Position numbers and translations under genes: made by a program
The notes under the pieces: generated by a model
What the model was told of the DNA's origin: nothing
Database searches by the model: none
The model's input: the letters and a program-made list of their open reading frames with translations, nothing else
Shown: positions 59,190 through 64,000 of the stretch, one piece after another
How the letters are laid out: each line of letters starts with the position of its first letter
How positions within the stretch are numbered: position 1 is the stretch's first letter
Assembly: GCA_041390105.1 (NCBI GenBank)
Contig: JAWKQO010000004.1
Span: 248,001 to 312,000, forward strand
DNA from: Gemmatimonadota bacterium
Lineage (GTDB): Bacteria; Gemmatimonadota; Gemmatimonadetes; Longimicrobiales; Gaopeijiaceae
DNA length: 64,000 nt
Reading direction: 5' to 3'

Positions 59190-60203
59190 TCAGCGCAGCG
59201 CGCGGTACACGCGGTAGCGCCCATCGTCGGCCAGGACCTCATGAGCGCCGAAGGCAACATCCAGGAGTCGGGGTACCGGCAGGAACCGGTTGCAGACGAG
59301 ATTGAGGCTTCCTCCTGGAGGTAGGCGCCGGGCCGCCCCATCGATCAACGTCTCGGTCACGCGATGGTCGGTCTCGACCCCGTGATGGAACGGAGGATTG
59401 GAAACGAGCGTCCGGAAGTCGCCCTTCTCCGGCAGCACATCCGCGGCCCCTACATCCCCGTCGATCCCGTTGAGCGTGAGCGTGCGGCGGCCCGCCTCGA
59501 CCGCGAGTGCGTCGGCGTCCACCAGGTGCACCGGGATCCCCTGACGAGTCCCGTACCAGGCACCGATGACTCCCGCTCCACACCCCACGTCGAGGAGGGG
59601 CGGGTCCACGCTACGCACGGTGTCGAGCAGCAGTGCGGTGCCGTCGTCCAGCCGCCGGTGACTGAACACTCCGGGGAACGTGGCGATGCGCAGCGCCTGG
59701 CCTCCGTGCTGCAGCGCCCACTCCTCCTCGAACTCGTCGAGGCACGCGGTGACGCCGGGGCGGACGCGCGCCATCCAGAGCCGGGCGTGACGTCCAGACT
59801 GCCCATGCAGCGCTTCCGCCACGACGTCGAGGTCGGGCGCGGCCGAGTCGATGCCGGCACGGCGCGCTCCGACCAACCAAAGGGGCGCACCGGGCGGAAG
59901 GGCAGACGCAACCATGGTCAGCATCATGCGCGTGCGCTCGCGCGCCTTCGACAGGAAGACCAGGCCGGCCCCCGCACCCTGCCCTTCGGTCCAGGGGCCG
60001 AACGACGCGGAATGACCTCGCTCCTGCAGGGCGCGAAAGGTAGGCCAGTGGGTGCAGAACCAGTGCAGGGGCCCGACCCGCCCGGCGGTCAGCCGTTCCG
60101 CCTCGTCCGCACCCGGCACGTCCACCACCAATAGTGGCGCATCGCCCAGCTCATTCAGCCGACGCGCGCACAGCGCCACCGGATCAGCCTTGGGCGGCGG
60201 CAC
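59190..60203 (-). CDS. RsmC-like class I methyltransferase
   Basis: 337 residues in the RsmC/RlmG layout: a degenerate N-terminal methyltransferase-like half and an active C-terminal half. SAM-binding is marked by LLDVGCGAGVIGAWYG and the catalytic SNPPFHHGVETDHRVTETLI motif for N2-guanine methylation. It probably makes m2G1207 in 16S rRNA or a 23S equivalent. The GTG at 60203 has GGGAGG 6 bases upstream; the TTG at 60209 would touch the Shine-Dalgarno sequence and is rejected. It overlaps the end of the pseudouridine synthase gene by 20 bases, so the two rRNA/tRNA modification genes form an operon. Confidence 0.88.
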   Translation of the reverse strand: MPPPKADPVALCARRLNELGDAPLLVVDVPGADEAERLTAGRVGPLHWFCTHWPTFRALQERGHSASFGPWTEGQGAGAGLVFLSKARERTRMMLTMVASALPPGAPLWLVGARRAGIDSAAPDLDVVAEALHGQSGRHARLWMARVRPGVTACLDEFEEEWALQHGGQALRIATFPGVFSHRRLDDGTALLLDTVRSVDPPLLDVGCGAGVIGAWYGTRQGIPVHLVDADALAVEAGRRTLTLNGIDGDVGAADVLPEKGDFRTLVSNPPFHHGVETDHRVTETLIDGAARRLPPGGSLNLVCNRFLPVPRLLDVAFGAHEVLADDGRYRVYRALR

Positions 60204-61005
60204 CGACAACCTCCCGGACCTCTGCCTCGCGTTCCGGGCACGGGAGCCCCCAACCTGCGTAGGCGTCTGCGACTTCCCGCTCGCTCAGGCGCCGCACGGG
60301 AAGCCCCTGCAGGTCTTCCAGGGTGAACCCGGCGAACCCGGTGCGCCGCAGCGCGGAGACCCGACCGCCCAGCGCGGCGAAGATCCGCTTGACCTCGTGG
60401 TACTTCCCCTCGGTCAGCGTGAGCGTCCACTGCTCTGGCCCCAGCCGCTCCAGCGCCAGCACGGGAGGCCGATGCCCGTCCTTCAACTCGAGCGCACCCT
60501 CGCGCAGCAGGGCTAGACGCTCCGGGTCGGGCTCCCCGACGACGGTGACCACATAGGTTCGGGGCACGGCCCGCTTGGGGTGGCCCAGGTGTTGGATGAG
60601 CCCACCGTCTCCCACGAAGATCAGCAGACCGGTGGTGTCCCGATCCAGGCGGCCCACCGGCTCGACGCGCGCTTGCAGGGCCGGGTCGAGTGCGTCGAAG
60701 ACGCGCGCTCCACTGCCCTCTCGCGCTCGGGACGTCACAACCCCTGGCGCCTTGTCCATGAGCACGACCGGAGGGAAGGCCGCCCTGGCCTCGATGGCGC
60801 ACCCCTGCAGACGAAACCAGCGCCAGGTTCCGTCCAACCTGACCCGCTCTCCGAGGGGAATCGACCCGCCGTGCGTCTCGACGCGACCCTGCAGGCGCCG
60901 GAGCTCGCGGCGCGACCAGCGTCCGGGGTGGGTGAAGAGGTCGCGCGCCTCCACGCCAACGGTCGCGTTCGGCTCCCCGGTCGTCGGTCCGGCACCCTCA
61001 GACAC
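60184..61005 (-). CDS. RsuA/RluB-family pseudouridine synthase
   Basis: 273 residues. An S4-like N-terminal domain (about 22-75: GRWSRRELRRLQGRVETHGG) is followed by the catalytic domain: LMDKAPGVVTS, the active-site Asp in PVGRLDRDTTGLLIFVGDGG, RTYVVTV, LTEGKYHEVKRIFAALGGRVSALRRTGFAG. It converts a specific rRNA uridine to pseudouridine (RsuA acts on 16S position 516; RluB/E/F act on 23S); which one cannot be told. First gene of a pair with the RsmC-like gene. Divergent from the M1 peptidase. Confidence 0.93.
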   Translation of the reverse strand: MSEGAGPTTGEPNATVGVEARDLFTHPGRWSRRELRRLQGRVETHGGSIPLGERVRLDGTWRWFRLQGCAIEARAAFPPVVLMDKAPGVVTSRAREGSGARVFDALDPALQARVEPVGRLDRDTTGLLIFVGDGGLIQHLGHPKRAVPRTYVVTVVGEPDPERLALLREGALELKDGHRPPVLALERLGPEQWTLTLTEGKYHEVKRIFAALGGRVSALRRTGFAGFTLEDLQGLPVRRLSEREVADAYAGWGLPCPEREAEVREVVGAAAQG

Positions 61006-61252
61006 GCTGTGCCACCGCGCCCTTGCCGCTGTCGGTCGCGGATGGCAGGTCCATATCCCTCCTCAGATGCGGGGCTCCGAGCCCGGGCCCCTCATGCCGC
61101 CTCTGCGAGCCTGGGGTCCCATCTCGCGAGTCTAGTGGAAGCGGCGGTTCGCCTTCAAGCGTCAGCGGACGTTGCCGGGTCCAGGTCTCCCCGACATAGT
61201 GGGGCGCGCGCCGGACACGCCGTCCGTCGCCGCACCAGCCCAGGACGCGACC

Positions 61253-63112
61253 ATGAAGGCTCTACTGCTCGCCACTCTGCTCGCCCTCCCCCAGGATACG
61301 CTGCCCGTACCGCACGCCTATCTCGACGCGTTGGCGGCGGGCACCCGCGACCGGTCCGGCGCCCCCGGCCCCCGCTATTGGACCAACTCGCTGGACTACG
61401 TGATCGAGACGGGAATCGACCCGACGGAGGCGCGTGTGTGGGGGCGGGAGCAGATCACGGTGCACAACCGCTCGCCCCACACGCTGGAAGCGGTGGCGCT
61501 CAACCTCAATCAGAATGTCTTCGCTCCAGGGAATCCCCGGAACCGCAGCGTTCCAGTCACCGGCGGCTTCCAGCTGGGTCGTGTCGTCGTGCAAGGCACT
61601 CCGGTGACGCACATGCCCTACGGCGCCTCCATCGGCACCACCAACGTGCTGCTGCCCTTGAGCGAGTCGGTGCCGCCGGGAGCGTCGTTCGCCGTGGAGG
61701 TCGATTGGAGCTTCGAGGTGCCAGAGGGGACGTTTCGTATGGGACGCGAGGGCACGGACGTCTTCTACCTGGCCCAGTGGTACCCGCAGGTGGCCGTCTT
61801 CGACGACCTGAACGGGTGGAAGCGAGACCCCTACCTGGGAGATGGCGAGTTCTACGTGGATTACGGCAACTACGACGTGCGGATCTCGGCTCCCCAGGGA
61901 TGGCTGGTGAGTGCCAGCGGCGTCTTGCAGAACTCCGCCGACGTGCTCACGGAGACCGCCCACCAACGCCTGGCCGCTCTGGAACCGCAACGTGTGACCG
62001 CCGTGGTCAGCCGAGAGGACCGGGATGCCGGACGGATGACCGCCACCAGTGCCTCTGGCGTCCTGACCTGGCATTTCGTCGCGGAGAACGTCCGTGACTT
62101 CGCATGGGGCACGTCCAAGGGCTACGTCTGGGATGCCACGGTGGCCGCTTACCCCGATGGAAGCGGCGGAGAGCGGACTGCGCTCATCCACTCCTTCTAC
62201 CGGCCGGAGCAGCCCAATTGGAGCGAGTCGGCTCGCTACGCCAAGCACGCCATCGAGAACCACTCTGTGTGGTATCCGTATCCGTATCCGCAGATGACCG
62301 TCAACGAAGGCGTCATCGGCGGCGGCATGGAATACCCGATGATCACGATCATCGGGGGTGGTCGCACGCCGGAAGCTCTCTACGGTGTCATCGCGCACGA
62401 GCTCGGCCACATGTGGTGGCCCATCGTCGTGGGCTCGAACGAAAAGGCGCATGCGTGGATGGACGAGGGTCTCGCCTCCTTCGCCGAGGACCTCACCATG
62501 CCCATGCTGTTCCCGAACGAGAACGCGGGTCTCAACACCATGAACGGCTACCTCCGCCTCGCCGGACAGGACGCCGAGACCGAGTCCATGCGTCCGGCCG
62601 ACCAGTACGGACCGTTCGGCAATCGGGGGCTGGCCAGCTACGGCAAGCCGGCCACGGGACTGCGCATGCTCAGGGCCATCCTGGGCGGGGAGACGTTCGA
62701 TCGTGCGCTCAAGGAGTACACCCGTCGCTGGGCGTTCAAACACCCCCACGCACTCGACCTGTTCTGGACCTTCGAAGACGTTAGCGGACAGGACCTGGAT
62801 TGGTTCTTCTACCCGTGGATGTACACGACCCGCGTCATCGACCAGGCGGTGGCCTCCGTCGAGTTGATCGACGGCGGCCGCCGCGCTCGCATCGTGGTGG
62901 AGGACCGCGGCGAGATCCGCCTTCCTGTGCACCTGGTCCTCGAGGTGGAGGGGCAGCCTCCCGTGGTCGTCGATGCAGGACGGGAGCAGTGGCAGGGTAG
63001 GCGCATGGAGCTGACGGCGTCACTGCCCGGAGCGTTCCGACGCGCGGTGCTCGACCCGGACCAGATGCTGGCCGACGTCGATCGCAGCAACAACGTGGCG
63101 ACGCGGCGCTGA
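61253..63112 (+). CDS. M1-family zinc metallopeptidase
   Basis: 619 residues. A short signal-like N-terminus (MKALLLATLLALPQDTLPVP) suggests export. The N-terminal aminopeptidase beta domain leads to the gluzincin site: GGMEYPMITII (the GxMEN-type motif), HELGHMWW (His382, Glu383, His386) and the third zinc ligand Glu405 in WMDEGLASF, 18 residues after His386 as in M1. It should cut N-terminal residues from peptides outside the cytoplasm. The C-terminal part is a beta domain instead of the long ERAP-like helical domain, a form common in this phylum. The ATG at 61253 fits the signal peptide better than 61172. Confidence 0.92.
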   Translation: MKALLLATLLALPQDTLPVPHAYLDALAAGTRDRSGAPGPRYWTNSLDYVIETGIDPTEARVWGREQITVHNRSPHTLEAVALNLNQNVFAPGNPRNRSVPVTGGFQLGRVVVQGTPVTHMPYGASIGTTNVLLPLSESVPPGASFAVEVDWSFEVPEGTFRMGREGTDVFYLAQWYPQVAVFDDLNGWKRDPYLGDGEFYVDYGNYDVRISAPQGWLVSASGVLQNSADVLTETAHQRLAALEPQRVTAVVSREDRDAGRMTATSASGVLTWHFVAENVRDFAWGTSKGYVWDATVAAYPDGSGGERTALIHSFYRPEQPNWSESARYAKHAIENHSVWYPYPYPQMTVNEGVIGGGMEYPMITIIGGGRTPEALYGVIAHELGHMWWPIVVGSNEKAHAWMDEGLASFAEDLTMPMLFPNENAGLNTMNGYLRLAGQDAETESMRPADQYGPFGNRGLASYGKPATGLRMLRAILGGETFDRALKEYTRRWAFKHPHALDLFWTFEDVSGQDLDWFFYPWMYTTRVIDQAVASVELIDGGRRARIVVEDRGEIRLPVHLVLEVEGQPPVVVDAGREQWQGRRMELTASLPGAFRRAVLDPDQMLADVDRSNNVATRR

Positions 63113-63122
63113 GGCTCGCCCT

Positions 63123-63142
63123 CGCCGGTCCCGAGACCGGCG
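63123..63142. terminator. Bidirectional hairpin between M1 peptidase and luciferase-like gene
   Basis: CGCCGGTC (63123-63130) pairs with GACCGGCG (63135-63142) across a CCGA loop, in the 34-base gap between convergent genes. Confidence 0.6.
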
Positions 63143-63146
63143 TCGC

Positions 63147-64000
63147 TCAGGCGCGGCCCAACTCCCGGCGCACCCGCGGCGCGACGCGCGTGCCGAGTAG
63201 CTCGATGGCGTGCAAGACCCGCTCGTGCGGCATCGGTCCGACCGTGAGCTGAATCAGGAAGCGGTCGTGTCCGAACAGTCGGTGCTGATAGAGGATCTTC
63301 TCCACCACCGTATCAGGGTCTCCCACGAACAACGCACCGGGTAGCGTGCACTCGGCCTCGAAGTGCGAGCGCGTGATGGGCGGCCACCCCCGCTCCCGAC
63401 CGATCCGGCTCATGGTCTCGGCGAACGGCGGGAACGCCAACGAGCGCGCCTCCTCGGTGCTGTCCGCCAGGAAGCCGTGGGAATTGATGGCCACCGCCAG
63501 AGTGGTGGGATCGTGCCCCGCGCGCAGGCCCGCGTCGCGATAGAGCTGGACGAACGGCACGAAGCGCTCTGCCGCGCCTCCAATGATGGCGAGCGCCAGG
63601 GGCAGCCCCAGCGTTCCGGCGCGCACCACGGACCGGGGTGTGCCCCCTACCGCGATCCAGACCGGCAGCGGGTTCTGCTGCGGTCGCGGATAGACTGCCC
63701 GATCCTCGATGGCCGCGCGATGCTGCCCGTTCCAGCGCACTCTCGTGTGGTCACGCAGCGTCAGGAGCAGATCCAGCTTCTCGCTGAACAGCTCGTCGTA
63801 GTCGGCCAGATCCTGACCGAAGAGCGGAAAGGACTCGGTGAAGGACCCCCGCCCCACCATGATCTCGGCCCGGCCTTCGGACAGCAGATCCAGGGTGGCG
63901 TAGTCCTGGAACACCCGAACCGGGTCGTCGGAGCTCAGCACGGATACCGCTGGCGTCAACCGGATCCGCCGGGTGCGGGCCGCGGCCGCCGCGAGCACCA
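63147..64000 (-). CDS. LLM-class flavin-dependent oxidoreductase, partial (N-terminus beyond right edge)
   Basis: At least 284 residues are in the window; the beginning of the TIM barrel is missing. The visible part starts within the AAAAARTRRIRLTPAVSVLSSDDPVRVFQDYATLDLLSEGRAEIM segment, typical of bacterial luciferase-like monooxygenases, and goes on through GRGSFTESFPLFG, LPVWIAVGGTPRSVVRAG and ALFVGDPDTVVEKILYQHRLFG. Members use reduced FMN or F420 on varied substrates, which cannot be predicted here. No flavin reductase is adjacent. Convergent with the M1 peptidase gene. Confidence 0.88.
   Translation of the reverse strand, partial: VLAAAAARTRRIRLTPAVSVLSSDDPVRVFQDYATLDLLSEGRAEIMVGRGSFTESFPLFGQDLADYDELFSEKLDLLLTLRDHTRVRWNGQHRAAIEDRAVYPRPQQNPLPVWIAVGGTPRSVVRAGTLGLPLALAIIGGAAERFVPFVQLYRDAGLRAGHDPTTLAVAINSHGFLADSTEEARSLAFPPFAETMSRIGRERGWPPITRSHFEAECTLPGALFVGDPDTVVEKILYQHRLFGHDRFLIQLTVGPMPHERVLHAIELLGTRVAPRVRRELGRA

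Noticed and set aside
61006..61252. The 247-base gap between the pseudouridine synthase and the M1 peptidase as a possible RNA gene.
   Set aside because: Short GC-rich inverted repeats occur but no tRNA-like, riboswitch-like or coding pattern could be supported; it is probably a divergent promoter region.

Overview
The window is GC-rich, densely coded bacterial DNA with no tRNA, rRNA, phage, insertion sequence or CRISPR array that I could see. The gene mix (menaquinone synthesis, VPS10/sortilin-fold secreted proteins, Ig-repeat lipoproteins, PknB-TPR kinases, PadR, DinB proteins, a B-family heme-copper reductase, many lipoproteins and frequent GTG/TTG starts) fits Gemmatimonadota best. That placement is inferred from content, not from a marker gene.

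Layout. 1-7650 (minus): purE-purK, a phosphotransferase, a very large divergent SEDS (FtsW/RodA-like) protein and a penicillin-binding-like partner that runs off the left edge. 7815-12160: a TerB-acyl-CoA oxidase fusion, a fused lycopene cyclase and an outer-membrane barrel. 12210-14820 (minus): tyrS and menE. 15066-23476: a DinB lipoprotein (plus), then a long minus-strand run menF-menD-menB-menA, a Tat-exported class V aminotransferase, a BNR propeller and a MoaD-like protein. 23617-25336: two lipoproteins and a UPF0316 membrane protein. 25342-35826 (minus): a surface operon of TPR protein, 12-repeat Ig-like lipoprotein, Ig/FN3 lipoprotein and RCC1 propeller protein. 36070-41097: cyclophilin, YajQ, a PQQ-type sugar dehydrogenase, PadR and MsrPQ. 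41322-47219: cytochrome c plus flavin oxidoreductase, DinB, Ser/Thr kinase-TPR and a lipoprotein. 47309-53441: a redox island. 53560-64000: VPS10 protein, membrane patatin, RsmC-like methyltransferase, RsuA-type pseudouridine synthase, M1 peptidase and a partial luciferase-like oxidoreductase.

The most interesting part is the redox island at 47309-53441. A four-gene operon encodes a small one-helix subunit missed by length cut-offs, a CuA subunit II, a B-family heme-copper subunit I and an SCO protein. Subunit I keeps all metal-binding His residues but has Gln where oxygen reductases have the His-crosslinked Tyr. This points to a CuA-type nitric oxide reductase (eNOR-like) rather than a ba3 oxygen reductase. 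Just upstream is an Rrf2-family Fe-S regulator (NsrR/IscR type). Divergent from it is an unusual fusion of cytochrome b, 2x[4Fe-4S] ferredoxin and MvhD/FlpD-like domain.

Other points worth a look: the SEDS protein has Ala in the column of the catalytic Asp; the MoaD-like/propeller pair is translationally coupled; a cytochrome c is paired with a Tat-exported amine-oxidase-like flavoprotein; the PadR regulator has a long Ala/Arg/Glu helix and twin palindromic operators; and the men cluster has no menC or menH here. No gene-free stretch exceeds about 250 bases.
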